A stretch of 64,000 bases of DNA from Spirometra erinaceieuropaei (lineage: Eukaryota > Platyhelminthes > Cestoda > Diphyllobothriidea > Diphyllobothriidae): contig CACRXP010000012.1 in the NCBI GenBank assembly GCA_902702965.1, forward strand, positions 25,751 through 89,750. Reading direction: 5' to 3'. Each line of letters opens with the position of its first letter. Positions within the stretch are counted from its first letter, which is position 1. A program made the translations under genes and the position numbers. Below, piece by piece: positions 1-11,441 of this stretch. The notes under the pieces were generated by a model. The model did not search any database. It worked only from the letters and a program-made list of their open reading frames with translations, and was not told the origin of the DNA.

Positions 1-350
1 GAATTGTTGCAGAGTTGTTTTGGAATTGCACACCGCCCTAAAACCACTATGGGCCGGTTAAAACCTGAAGAGCAATCTGCAGTGATGTATCGCATGTCAT
101 GCCAAAACTGTCCTCGTAACTGCACAGGCCAGGCTGAACGACGAGGCTGTGCGAAGAGGTGACGCACACCTACGAACTGAGTCATGAGTTTAACTTCGAA
201 GCCACCAAAATAATTGCCCACGCCGGCAACAAAGTAGGCCAGGAATCGATGGAGGCCTGGGCCTCGGATGAGAACTCTGTCAATCGATTTATCGATCTGG
301 CGCCGGCATACAGAACCCTGCGCGGTCACCTCCGGTCTTGCGCCGTCGAT
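1..350 (+). mobile_element. PLE-A fragment: GIY-YIG and C-terminal part of a Penelope-like element
   Basis: This is the decayed 3' coding end of a Penelope-like retroelement, and the window edge cuts its 5' side. Read in changing frames it gives a GIY-YIG-like start (QSAVMYRMSCQNC) near 70-115. A C-terminal segment follows with EATKIIAHAGNKVG and SDENSVNRFIDLAPAYR at about 200-315. The same C-terminal segment, with its AHAGNK signature, is found on the minus strand at 24101-24334, so the two belong to one group. Frame changes and stops show it is not functional. It lies upstream of the last FHL exon on the same strand and so probably sits in the last FHL intron. The element type is clear from the pairing of the two motifs; the exact ends are not. 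Confidence 0.75.
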
Positions 351-477
351 CAACGATTGGCTAACACGCTCTATAACTGTCATTTGTTCTATTGTTGCTA
401 CTATCTCTAACGATGGACTCCTGCACGAGTTCGGGCGCTCAGTACAATGAACATAATGTTCCGGTGCTCGACTCCAC

Positions 478-517
478 CCCTTCTCCTTCTTTTTCTTTTT
501 CTTCTTCTTCTTCTTCA
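478..517 (+). repeat. Pyrimidine microsatellite (TTC-rich)
   Basis: A run of CTT/TTC units interrupted by longer T tracts, just downstream of the PLE-A fragment. Nothing else is seen between here and the splice acceptor at 863. Confidence 0.8.
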
Positions 518-863
518 ATTATGCATACACCTGTAACTCGAAATTTTGCCTTCATGCATGAATAATCACTATCGTATGACGCGGACCGTGTGATCTATCA
601 CCGACTACTTGATACTTATTGTATAATCTGTTATTAATGCACCGACGAGTTGTGGGACTTAGAATTCCATATATAGAAAGGTGGAAGAAGAGTTCCCTCT
701 TTTCTAATTGCTTGTTAGTCCTGCTAGGTGATAAACACTGTAAAACGGCTTTTACCGTTGCCTATTCATTCGACTGTCTTTCAACTATTAACAACGTGAT
801 GGCATTTGATTTAAAAAGAGGCTGACCACTTTTATTTGTTCTTCCTCTCCAATTTTCTCTTAG

Positions 864-1009
864 GCTTCGGTGGCTGCAAATTCATTACTTTTGAAGACAA
901 GAATTGGCACTCGGAATGCTTCAACTGTAACAAATGCCAGTGCAGTCTCGTTGGTCGTGGTTTCTTAGTGGAAGATGGTGCGGTCGTTTGTCCAGACTGC
1001 AGTGCTTAG
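864..1009 (+). CDS. FHL: Four-and-a-half LIM domains (FHL) protein, last coding exon
   Basis: This is the terminal exon of an FHL-type LIM-only protein, a zinc-binding adaptor that works at actin/adhesion structures and as a transcriptional cofactor in other animals. The exon follows a pyrimidine-rich acceptor ending in TAG at 861-863 and starts with the last two bases of a glycine codon. It encodes 47 residues and a TAG stop. The residues hold the second zinc finger of the last LIM domain: H-x2-C (HSEC), C-x2-C, C-x2-C (CFNCNKC), then C-x2-C (CPDC) near the stop. The GRGF tract and the CPDC end match the usual FHL C-terminus. The first half of this LIM domain must be in an upstream exon outside the window. 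FHL is the best match, but another LIM-only protein with the same final domain cannot be fully excluded. Confidence 0.88.
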
Positions 1010-1675
1010 ACTCCCCCCCTCCCCCCCCCTCCAAGATGTCGCCTCCCTCCCTCGGCTTCCGGTTTTAATTTGATGTGGTTCAAGGGGTCAGGCGTGTGGC
1101 TTTCCCACCCCAAATCTTGTATTCAAAGCTAGTATATATGTATATGCATATACACAGGCACGTATAAACAAATAGTCCATTCAGAGCAGTGTTCACCTCA
1201 GTCATCCCGCTGACTGCCCCTAAGCTATAGTCGAGGCGGATGCTTTCCCCACCTCCACGGTGTTTAAATCGAGTTAGCACTCATCGACCCCAGGGCCCCC
1301 TCCCCGTCGTAACGCCCACCTCACTCCCACCAACCACATGGGTGTGTTAGCGCCATCCAATCTCTTCATGCTTGGTGGTATTTAAGAACATATGTTCAGT
1401 CAAGAAGCAATTTATTTTTCTAAGTAAGTCCACTCATTCAACAGCCACCCTTAGCCACGACATGTCTTCTCTTCAGTTGTTCCCTTTCGGGGACTCTAGT
1501 AACCCCACTTACCTGCCTTTGCTGATCCGAAGCCCCCAAGCTCCTTTTGTCTCCCACCGAAGTCCACTGTGGTAGAAACTATTATACAACCCAGTCCTTC
1601 AGCGCGATCGGTTTTCTTTTGTCTCGAGGTCTATTGTCGTTTTTATTTAAAAATTGTGCTTTTGCTTTAAATAAA
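1010..1675 (+). other. Probable FHL 3' UTR with a candidate poly(A) signal
   Basis: Noncoding sequence after the FHL stop codon. It begins with a C-rich tract at about 1013-1030. The first convincing AATAAA on this strand is at 1670-1675, followed by TGT-rich sequence; it would give a 3' UTR of roughly 0.67 kb. No competing gene is seen here. The actual cleavage site is inferred. Confidence 0.5.
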
Positions 1676-4620
1676 CGTGTCCTGTGATTTGACGGTAGCC
1701 ATCTGCAGGACATCGACGTCAACGTAAGAAGATGAGTTATAGCGTAGGGGGTTTCAGTACCGGCTGCAAGTAGGAAGGGCTTACGGGTGGACTCTATGCG
1801 GGCCGTTGAATTACTCGACAAAGATTCCTCAAAGGGAAAACCGATATTGTGGCCATTTTGAGAAGCATGCGTTTTTATTCGTTAGGTCGGTCTATGAAAG
1901 GTTCGGGGAAAACAACCCCAACATAAGTTTAGGCATTTTACCCGATATCAGACTCATTCCCCTATTTTAGTGGATTAAGAGACAGAGATGTAGAAGGAAA
2001 GGAATTACTTGTTTCCATGGCGACGGCATTCCCCGATATATCCCGATTTAAAACGGCGAGGAAGAAATTCTGCCCTGCCGCGGGGGTTCCTACCCCAGGG
2101 ACCTCGCAAGAGGTCTCCTGATGAAGAAATCTTCTCACTTGAGAAGTATTGCCGCAAAAGGCCCAGAGCCCGAGACTTTCGTATCTAGCCTAACTTCCAT
2201 CCTCAACCAATCTCACCCTTACGTTTTTCAGTGACACTTCTGAACTATTGCGTATCCGCCACTATACGAACGCCTCCGATGAGTCAAGATGGATATCATA
2301 GAGCATAATGAAATCGTCCACTTTTTAGCTTAGAATTGGGAAAAATTCATGAACTCATCTTCTGTGTGAAATCTAACTGTCGCGATCGCAGTCAAAAGTG
2401 GTAGAACGTTTGAAGCAGTGGTCGATGATCAAAGGACACTCGCTTGAGTCTCATATTTTTTTAGCATAGTTAGAGTGCCGCCGTCTGACGAAGGAGGTTG
2501 AAAATACTACTTCCAACCCCTTTGTATAAGCGGGTAATAATTTTCACGGGAAAAAATGAGCGAGTAGAATCAGAGTTCAAAAACGTCAAAAGCTGACTTC
2601 ATCCGTCTTGAACAGTTGCGGTCCGTTAGTATAAATATAATCGGTCATTCGTACATGGGATAGGCTAGAAAGGAAGCCGTTTCTTGATCATTCATGTGCC
2701 TTCATCATCAGTCAGCAAAATATGAGAGCCATTTAGGAAGTTGCGTTAGGCGTTATTATTGCTTTTTAGGGCATGAAACCCTACATATTTGCAAACAAGA
2801 TTTTTGGAAATGAAGAAAACCGCTTGCGGTTCCTAAGATAACATGCATGCTCGCGTCCTGCTCTATCTGACTTTTGTGAGAGAAAAAATCGATTTTCAAG
2901 TGCGACAAGTTTTGTTTGGCAAGATTCTAAAATTTTTATTACTCTCTAATGAAAAAGAAAGTTTGTATGGATGCATAAACTTAAGTTATGACATTTAGTA
3001 ACGCAGAAAAATATCCAAGTATAAGGTAACGTAGATTTGGGCTCAATTCCTTACCAATTTGGCCTGATGAAATTCCTTAGCGAAGAGAGTTTCCAGGACG
3101 GGCTACCCGACCACGCAAAGGCACAACGCTTCGTATGTCCCGACATAATGTTTCATGAGTTAGGTCACATACTGTACGCGTAAAGTGCAAAGTCATTGCA
3201 AAATTCATGCAAAGACTGGATTAGTTAATTTCGTTAGGTATAAGAGATTCGCCTACGGGGTAAAACTTCAAACAGGGGCATGTCGTCAAACTGACCCTAC
3301 GTGCACGGAATTAACTCAAGCCGGACACCGTCTTGCTTCCCGACTGCGGTTATGGCTTCACGTAGATATGTTCTGAACAGCGGTCGCAATCAGGTAACAC
3401 GCTTGACGGACAGATCGAGCCAGGTGAGGATGGTCCAGACTTTTCCCTTTCCAGTGAAGCTGTACGAATCTGGAATCTGATTCAGACCATTGTCAGGAGA
3501 CGGTCGTGTTTGGACATGCGTGGGAAACGGTCTTGTTGCAAGTCAGTCTCCTAAATTTCAAATTCTTGCGGGGAAAGAGACAGCAATACCGTAGGTCGCT
3601 GTACTTGTTCATTTCGTCCTCCTGCTAAGTCAAGATCGCGACCCATAGTGAAACTCAATAGTCGCCTGGAATGTTCGAGCAGTCCATTTAAGATAAATCA
3701 TGCTTATCAGCTTTATGTTGGAAGAAAGAGGTCAAAAAATGCTTTAAACGCGTCGTTGAAGTTGTTTGCAACAACAACCTGCGGCCTTGAAATAAACTCG
3801 CTCAAGTGACGACTCGGGATGTCTGTTCCCTTTAATTAATCCAACGACCAAGCGGTTATGAGGAAAGGCCGATCTGACCGTCCGAGAACTGAATCTTTAC
3901 AGCATACTGATCGCCGTGCTCAATAAAAACATATAAATGAGATTGATGTAAGTTAACCCTCTTCTGCAGTTCAAGACGAGAGTCAAGATGTTGAAACCGT
4001 CTTCAACGGTAGAAGAGATCGCGTCTTAAAGCTGTTTCATCTTCTCTGACGTGATCAAATATGCAAATTTCCTCTTAATGAAGCTCCCACTTCGCGGGGA
4101 GAAATTCGTCATCAGTATTAGCATCTGCGCCCAGTAATTGCCATGTGAAGGAGAATTTCCCCTAATATCTTCACACTCTCTGAGTCTGCATCCAGGGCAG
4201 AAGAATGTTCACCCTCATCTGTTTCAACCGTCTTGGTAGTCACGGCCAAGCTAGCTACAACACTGACTGACTCCCTCGACGATGGATCTGTGCAGAAAAC
4301 AACCACCTCACCCCCAAACATCCCGTTTCAGCCTCTCAGTCGCCAGATGACGATATGGGCAAACTATAGATCTCCTTGGTAGCAGCTGTTTGCCTATCCA
4401 CCCCGTTTAATGACAAGAAAGGGTCAAAGTGACCGGAGGTGGATGTTGGCGAGCTGGCTGATGAAGATTGCCGTTCTTTATGCAGGTTCCCAACTCCAGG
4501 CGCACCAGGTTTCGCAGAGAGTCTCTACGTTTCACATCAATGAGAGTGCTATAAAACTCCCGTTGAAGATAGTCTAGCCTTCAGTCTTGAGTAGGGCGGG
4601 TTATTTTCCGGTTTTTAACC
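1676..4620. other. Intergenic stretch, no gene recognised
   Basis: I see no convincing exon, RNA gene or named repeat. Short open frames (for example 3185-3376 plus, 4118-4321 minus, and an unstarted plus-strand frame at about 4148-4378) have no recognisable domain or splice context. Confidence 0.5.
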
Positions 4621-5280
4621 TACAATGAGTAACTGATCTCATGAAATGTTGGCCAAAATTCTGAAATGCGTTTTCGACTAGGATGGGCTACTCAGGTTGG
4701 GTTGTTATATCGATTATAATAGGGCGTAGTCTTATAGTATTTCGGATTTGGCAGGATGTCGGATTTTGAATGCACTGCTTTTCAATCTCCTATAGAAACT
4801 GTAATCGGTCAAAAAGACTACTTAAGCAGCGTGCATTTTTCACATCTATTTTCCGTGGTCTTATAAATGCAAATATATTTTATGAAAAACATGCCCAAAA
4901 ATATGCTTTCATTTACTTGTTTGGTAGAGAATCACGTCAACTTCATATTTTATGCTTAAAGAAAGAGTATAATTAAGTTTTTTAAAACTTAATTATACTC
5001 TTTCTTTAAGCATAAAATATGAAGTTGACGTGAGTCTCTATTTTCTATTTCCCGAATAATTTGGATCCTGATTAGCCGTTGCATTAGCATCTAGGTGCAT
5101 TCGTTCCGCGTAAGGATAATCAGATATTCTTCTGAGCCTTTAAAAAGAGGCTATATTGTGTCCATAAAATTATGCAATGGATGCGGAATACGTTGTACAT
5201 TTCATGAGGAGCAGTGTTAAATAGACAGCTACGATGCTATATGAATGGACACTGCACGGTCTTAAAAAATCTCATAATTG
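4621..5280. mobile_element. FB1 inverted-repeat element, truncated copy 1
   Basis: The left end TACAATGAGT with CTCATGAAATGTTGGCC matches the ends of the other FB1 copies (subtype with GATCTCATGAAATG, as at 51783 and 60085). The internal sequence around 5240-5275 matches the internal part of the 51.8-kb copy. The right terminal arm is missing, so the copy is truncated near 5280. At its middle it contains a perfect 50-bp palindrome (4932-5033). Confidence 0.7.
4932..5033. repeat. Perfect 50-bp inverted repeat with a 2-nt spacer
   Basis: Bases 4932-4981 are the exact reverse complement of 4984-5033; the spacer is 4982-4983. The sequence is FB1 internal sequence, which in other copies forms diverged arms. 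Perfect identity here, against visible divergence in the other copies, suggests recent gene conversion or an assembly fold-back. Confidence 0.95.
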
Positions 5281-6440
5281 TCTAGCGCGTTCTACGCGTG
5301 GAATCAGACCACACATATAAGTGAGATGATCAAGAAGAAACATTAAGATAGAGCCACCGCGGTGTGACTCGCGGTCCGCAGATCAGTCAGCTGGTGGTCT
5401 TCTAAGCCATGACTTTAGCTCATCGTCACTGTCAAAATGCGACAGACAACGTACAGTGAGGAATTTATCGATTCGTCATGAGGAAAACTCCCACAGGATC
5501 GGCTTCACCCCCATGTCCCTCTGTCATGCCCCAGTACTTTCTCCAAGCCCACTGGCCGAGGTGCCTGCAAAGCGTGAAGGCCTCCATTGAAGTCAGCCTA
5601 CCCGCATGTACGGCAACGGTTCGGGAAACACGAAGACGCAACGCAATCTGCCGAACGAATAGTCACAGTCAATGCAACTGCCGACAACGACGCAGCCCAG
5701 GTGGAAATCGCGGGTGAAGGCGTTTAGGCAAAGTTGGTCTGCTAAGGCAAAATCGCGATCATAGCGCCCATTGATTAGCAGTGAGGCCGAGTAGGGTTTT
5801 TATGAGTTGGAACGTGGGTCTCAGTAATGCACTTCAACTTACGACGGTTATGCCAAACGTTACACCGCTTAATCATGCCTTTACATTTGTGCGTCGTTTA
5901 CAACGTTCCCCTGTCTCGCATTTATTTATGGTTATTAGTATTGAAGCGTCCATAAGGACATGGTCTGTACAACGCTCTTTTAGGTCTTCAGAAACTCTGG
6001 CTTCCAAATTTAATGAAAAGTGAAGATCTCAGTCCAGTTATTACTTTCGAAGTCGTTTGTTTTACCACTTTCGGTGTAAGATCCATCTAATTTCCATCTA
6101 ATTTCCTGATCATGGCAGTCAAGAAATTTTTATAAAATGCTGTACTTGTTCTGATTGTATGAGCACAACTTGCTGCCCTTTTCTAGTTTCGAGATTTGTG
6201 TTTGATTCGTTTATTACAAGTTGCTCACCCGACCTGCGAATGAATATCCGGTCTTAAGGGTTCCTCATCTAGCCGGTACGGTCGCAATTCATCGCACATG
6301 AACACTCAAGCTCTTGCCTCTACCGGTCCGTGGCTGCCCGCTATTCCCCAGTCCCAGGCGTCTTATTCGTTTCGCAGTCAACCTGTATGGAGTTGCAGAC
6401 CGGAGGAGTTCCACCTTTTCGACCTCCCCGTTTTCCTCGT
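5281..6440. other. Intergenic stretch, nothing recognised
   Basis: No domain, splice-supported exon or repeat identified. Open frames at 5478-5717 and 5781-6023 have no features I recognise. Confidence 0.45.
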
Positions 6441-6600
6441 CTCAGCCTTATTTTTATGTGACACTCCTACCTGCTATTTTCCCTGATGATGGGTCTGAGC
6501 AGGAGTCCGAAACGTCGCCGAATAAAGCTCTTGTCCCAGCGATCGCGTCCCCTCCTTCACAACCCCTATCTTCGTCTACTTGCCGCCCCGGATGACCCCT
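6441..6600 (+). mobile_element. PLE-B terminal repeat (pLTR), plus orientation
   Basis: This segment matches the 3' ends of the other PLE-B copies: a hammerhead-like core, then AATAAA at 6521-6526, then the shared CTCTTGTCCCAGCGATCGCG block. It faces a minus-oriented pLTR at 6620-6745, giving a tail-to-tail pair. Confidence 0.75.
6477..6520 (+). ncRNA. Hammerhead ribozyme motif, small PLE type (copy a)
   Basis: CTGATGA is at 6483-6489. A stem-II segment GGGTCTGAGCAGGAGTCC (6491-6508) follows, then GAAAC (6509-6513) and GTC (6514-6516), with no room for a normal stem III. This is the arrangement known for small PLE hammerheads that act as dimers. Stem II pairs weakly here (two G-C and two wobble pairs), and the flanks pair poorly as stem I. 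The copy is probably decayed. Confidence 0.55.
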
Positions 6601-6619
6601 TAATGTCATGGGCGTCAGG

Positions 6620-7905
6620 AGATAAAGATGCTATCGCTGGAACAAGAAGTTCATTTACCCGCAATCCCGCATTCTTTTTCGAATCCCACCTCAGATACGA
6701 CCGCAGAAAATGATAGTGGAGGCACAAGGAGTGTAGCATTTATAGGACGCAGTTGCCAGACGACCAAGTGCCTACAATAATTAACAGCACTTACGTTCAT
6801 CGCAGGGGTTGTATTTGATGCTGTAGTTGCTTGTTAGTCCCTTTCCGAGTCATTAATGGTCGCGATTTCAACACAGCTGTTGATTCTTGGCGTGACGATT
6901 TTTCGCCCATCTAGTTCACTGCGCTGGAACTGTCGGTCTCCCCCGCCTAGGTAAAATTGAGGCACAGAACGTGGAGGCAACAAATCATTGATCGGCTGAG
7001 GACCTGCGAAACATGACTAAAGCAGCTCGTAGTTCACGCAGTTATCACCTCCTGTGAGAATTTCCGCCTCGTCAAACTTAAAAGTGTTACTAAGTTCCGT
7101 CGAATGAGCCGCGATCTTAGAGCTAAACGTCACTCTTCTTCACTGCTGCTGCTGCGTGTTCGGTCACTGGCGCCCAAATTTATCTCCCAGTTTCTCCGGC
7201 GTCGTTCCTTTGTCCGCAACTGCGCAGATCTTTTAAACGACCCAAATGTTGAATGTTATTACCGACAAAGACAAGGGAGACTGGAATGGCCATTTCTGGC
7301 TTATTTGTCGTCGTCAGCCAGTCATGCACAACCACGAGGTGTGGAACACCTGAGGCTCGAATTCGCGACCTGTTAGGTAGTTGGAAGTCCAACGCCTCTA
7401 AACACTGGGCCACGGACCCGATGTCCTGTCGGTTTTCGGTCGGGAATATACAATGGTAAATGGGCGCTCACCGATCGTTCTTACGGAAATTACTCGTTCC
7501 GTTGTCCCGAGAGTTTCCTGCCAAAGCAGAGGGTATTCCAGCCTCATGACCCGGCATCTGATTGCTGACTCGATCAGGGGGCTATCACAACTCCAAGTGG
7601 TATTAAATAGCGCCTGACGGTTTCCAAGAAGTTCTTCACGCAGGAGAGCGCCGGTTGGATTGGATCTCTCGTTTGCGCTTTCGCCATTTGACAAAGTTGC
7701 TGGGGTGACCATTTGCTTTAAGCATCCCTCGAAAATATTGTAACTTGCAATCTCGTCTTCCCGTTCACTGCAATGCGTCTCAACGCACATCGGTCAATAA
7801 ACGTCTTGTCTCAGCAATTGCAGCTTCTTCTTCAGAACTGCTTCCTGGCACTCGCTCATTCGTTTCTATCGTCTTGGATATCGCATCACTTCATCCACGT
7901 TCTTA
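6620..7905 (-). mobile_element. PLE-B fragment, minus strand, interrupted by a SINE
   Basis: Read on the minus strand, this is the 3' part of a PLE-B coding region ending in a pLTR. The pLTR at 6620-6745 has a decayed hammerhead (GTGGGATTCG and GAATGCGGG flanks) and the TTCTTGTTCCAGCGAT block. The C-terminal and GIY-YIG region at about 6960-7250 aligns base by base with 40560-40830. The alignment resumes at 7510-7785, which matches 40840-41150, after the SINE insertion. At 7790-7880 a pLTR-like piece (AATAAACGTCTTGTCTCAGC) lies in the plus orientation, as expected for an inverted pLTR at the 5' side. Frames are broken throughout. Confidence 0.75.
7250..7508 (-). mobile_element. SINE-2 (tRNA-Arg-like head), insertion in PLE-B
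   Basis: On the minus strand it reads as follows. First comes a 5' block with the hairpin ACGGAAC...TTCCGT. Then comes a tRNA-like unit with an A-box (TGGCCCAGTGTTTAGAGG), an anticodon-loop-like ACTTCCAA and a B-box-like GCGAATTCGAGCC. The 3' body ends in TGTCTTTGTCGGTAATAAC. The same unit occurs at 53.6 and 54.4-55.2 kb. PLE-B sequence is interrupted here and resumes on the other side when compared with 40.8 kb, so this is a mobile insertion of about 260 bp. Confidence 0.75.
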
Positions 7906-10629
7906 CTGGAAATGATACATTCGAGGCTTTCTGAAAACTGGCCTCAAGTGTAGCTTCTGTGTAGTTGCGCTGCCAACGAATTCTGGTTGGTGGGAATTCT
8001 CTGTGTACGAAGATAACAAATTAAGCTGTCAAATGCGATTCGCCGATCTGTGCAGCTTACATTTTTATGAATTTGAACGTAAGCAGATGAGAGATGGAGA
8101 ACTACCTGTGTGTCAACACCGACCCAGTAAACGCGCACAAAATGCAATCAAGGGACGTACTAGTTGCATTAAAACGTGCATAACTTACTGAGACTGCTGA
8201 TAAATGATAGAGCGCATATAACATTTCAAGCTACTAAACAGGTGATATTGGCATTTTTGTTGCTTCTCAAGTAAATCACCTGAATATTTTCCTCAGGTTT
8301 TCCACAATGCAACCGACGAGAGCGCATTTTGCGGGGTCACATCCAAGGCTCCACCCTGGGCAGATTTTCGGACAATTTTCTAGACAACTGGCACTATCCT
8401 ATTTTAGAGGTGATAACGCTTCACATCAAGAACTTTTACATGGGGTTTTACGTCCCAAATTCCTTGATCTGAATAAAGCTTGTACGCCCCCAACTCACAA
8501 AGTTACTACGTAACATTAAAATCACTGCTATCAAGAGGAATAGTAAAGGTCTCTGAGGCAGTGGACACCGAAGTTTCTGATGCATTCACAAGAATTTTAG
8601 TTGGAGAATGTTATTTGAACGAGGCAACATGAGACGCGGTCGCAGGTTAAACAGCGCACGGTAAAGTAGTGGTCATTTGTTGAGTCTGTTTCAAGCCGCC
8701 TGCACAAACCTGACGCTCGGGAAAAAATCGGCATCTTATTCGCATGCAGTTTCTCTGACCCTTAGAGCTCTTATGAATTTAATCCTATCAGCCGAAAGCG
8801 ATGCCTGAAATGTTTCATTCGTCATACTCATTTTTTGGTGAATTGTATTGTCTCTAGACTTTGTGCTTGGTGCCAGGGATTGATTCGGCTGTTGAAAGCT
8901 CTTGCCGAAGTTTTGGGGCTCTTTATGATTTCTCAGAAGGTCCATTATCTGCAATCATATTTATGTTGCTTCTGGGTGTAACCATCTCAGACGTCTAGCG
9001 AAAATATAAACGTGGTTTTGGATGAAAAGTGCGCGAAAATCAGCAAAAGTTTTTAGAACAGATAAAAGGCAATCTTTTGATCACGAAACGCAATTTCCTA
9101 CATAATAATCGCCGGGAATCGTTCTATTTCCTCCTATTAGGAAATGTGGCAAAAATTAAACAAAAATAAAAAATACATAAAAAATTAAGTACTTTTTTCT
9201 CGGAATGTCACCCTAAGCGTCAGTTACGTAGACGAATGCGAGCAGTCATGACTAAAAACCGATATCCTTCCTTACACCAATTAGCTTAGGATTATCCTCC
9301 GTGATTGCTTTCTCTGGAACTTAGACGTCTTTGACTTGCCAAGGCATGACTGGATGATTCAATCCCTCATTTTTTTAGTTTTGCCACTCACTGGACCTAA
9401 CTGCACTTCATATAGCGGCAGGTGTTTGACCTTCATTCGACCAATCGTAAGTCTGGTCACCACCTGCTACCGGATAAGCAAGCATGCGCACGTACACCGT
9501 GCAAATAGTCGGCAGACGGGTCTATCGGACGGGTCATAAACACTTCACTGAAGTGAGACTCATCAGTGCCTCTCGGCCATCTGGAATTCTCTGGGTGATT
9601 ATTCATGCAGGAATGGGCACGCACCGATATAGTGGCTTGCCGAACTGCGACCGATACAACGTGTGGACTGAGGGTGGCTTAGAAGGTTGTTGTCTGTTTG
9701 TGATGTTTGTCAGTCATTTGGAGATTGTTTGCTTCGGAAATCCAGTAGACTTGTGTGCACCCATTCTCCCCATCATTGGCGAAACTGTCAGGTTGTAAGA
9801 CAGTGATGACCTTCGGTTTGATTAAATGCCTATTATCCACAAGGTAGACCCCCGGCGGTTGATCACTTGCGCTGTGTACATGTGTGACCGGATGGTGGTC
9901 AGGTCTGCGATTGGCTGGGTGAAGGCCAAAGAAGCACAGACCCCGCAAATGGTGGGCGCATTCAGCATGCTTTTTCATCTACTGTCAATGACTGTCTAAA
10001 GGCAGTAACTAATTGCAGGAAGTACTATATGAGTTCCCGTGTTCATAGCTGATAGCCTGATAGGACGCAGCAATGACTGTCATATCGTAGTTTATTCATA
10101 CAAGATAAAGGACTGTGATTCTAAGGATACGTAAGTTTCCTCCGTAGATGGTTCGGATTATTCTAATAGTCGCTGAAAAAAACTCAACTAGCCTCAGTTT
10201 AGACAATGCAGACGAATGAATTATATTGTAGCAGAATCACAGGAAGCTGTGATTTGCAAATCACACCTCCATTGGTAGATGTATATTTGTAAACTCGAAA
10301 ACCCAAATAGTGTTTTCTGATTAGTTGTGATGCCTAATTAATGCGCTGAACTAAAACCGGCTGATTATAGGAGAGAAGTGCTTGTGGTTATTGCGACTGA
10401 GTTTATCATCTGTGATAGGTCATCACCACCAGCTCTGAGGATCTTACTTTCAATCCCACTAACCCTGTGAGCTTTCCACTGCGCGCGCAATCTGTACTAC
10501 TTTTAGTATGTTAATGCCCACAATTTCATATGGATTTTCACCCTGTCTCTCTTGACGCCTCTCACTACGCTTTCCATGCAAAGATAAGCACTTTTTGAAT
10601 TGGTCAAGTGAGTAACTAAATTCAAAACG
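7906..10629. other. Intergenic stretch, nothing recognised
   Basis: No gene, RNA or repeat that I can name. Several frames of 60-104 codons exist but none shows a domain, and none is supported by a matching neighbour. Confidence 0.45.
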
Positions 10630-11100
10630 GTAAGTCAGGCAGGTGCAACAGGCACGGTGAATTGTGCGTGGATTAGTTTATACTGAAAGTGGACTTGCAC
10701 ACCATCTACCGCACTCCCCCGCTCCCTTCCCACCTGGACTCGGTGTCCAGACAGAGCCAAGAAGACCGGAAGCCAGGGAGGGCGCAGGGGCATAGCACGG
10801 TCGAGCCCGCACCTTTACGCTCCACTCCACGGCCTCTGGTCCACATAGAAAATGACCAGGTTTTCGACCAACAGCAAAAGCGTAACTGGCACGGCCGAGA
10901 CGGGACCCGTCACACCCGTCTCGAATCCCACTCAATGGGAGTGCTATAAAGGCCACATTAAGAAGGATCCATTGCGGTCTTAATCTTAGATCCCCAGTCG
11001 GCTGTTCCACGGATAAATGCAACACTGGGCCGACTGCGAAGTCCAAGTTATCCTGTCAGTTGGCAACCTTCCGAGCCACGGCTTTTAGCGCACCGTAATA
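10630..11100 (+). repeat. Repeat family A, unit 1 (LINE/zinc-finger-linked)
   Basis: Shares with the other family-A units the order: GCACGGTGA...TTGTGCG, then CTTGCAC-CATCTACCGCACTC, then CGGTGTCCAGACAGAGCCAAG, then GAAAATGACCAGGTTTTCGACC. Its downstream half (CCACATTAAGAAGGATCC at about 10945) matches the 41.9-kb unit in reverse. The plus and minus frames here are noncoding shadows. Confidence 0.75.
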
Positions 11101-11409
11101 ACTTCATGCGCATCAGATTATTTATAGTAAAGAAGATGCGCTGAGTCGTCGACTTCACTCTACCTTCCCCTTCCCAGGCCCCAGTCACTGTTTTAGCCGG
11201 TCATTTGAGAGGTGTGGGGAATGGGCGCAGTGACTGGCACATCTAGTGACCTTGTCTGGTCGCGCCCCATGCATGATCTGATCCTCCAAACACGAGCACT
11301 AGGATTTCGCACAACGGGATTGGGACGGCGTACATCTCACATGCGTGAGAGTGTCGTAAGTCACGTTGGGAAGGAGCCACTTCGGCCTGGATCTCAGTCC
11401 ACCAGTCCG

Positions 11410-11441
11410 CCACTCCACACAGACACACACACACACACAAG
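11410..11441. repeat. AC microsatellite
   Basis: CA dinucleotide run (about 10-14 units including flanking ACAC) inside family-A sequence. A second short CA run lies at about 11799-11820. Confidence 0.9.

Noticed and set aside
4148..4378. Unstarted plus-strand frame with a Ser/Thr-rich composition
   Set aside because: No splice acceptor or donor of quality and no recognisable domain; equally explained by chance.
11410..11441. CRISPR-like or short tandem array
   Set aside because: Simple dinucleotide repeats without spacers, in a eukaryotic context.
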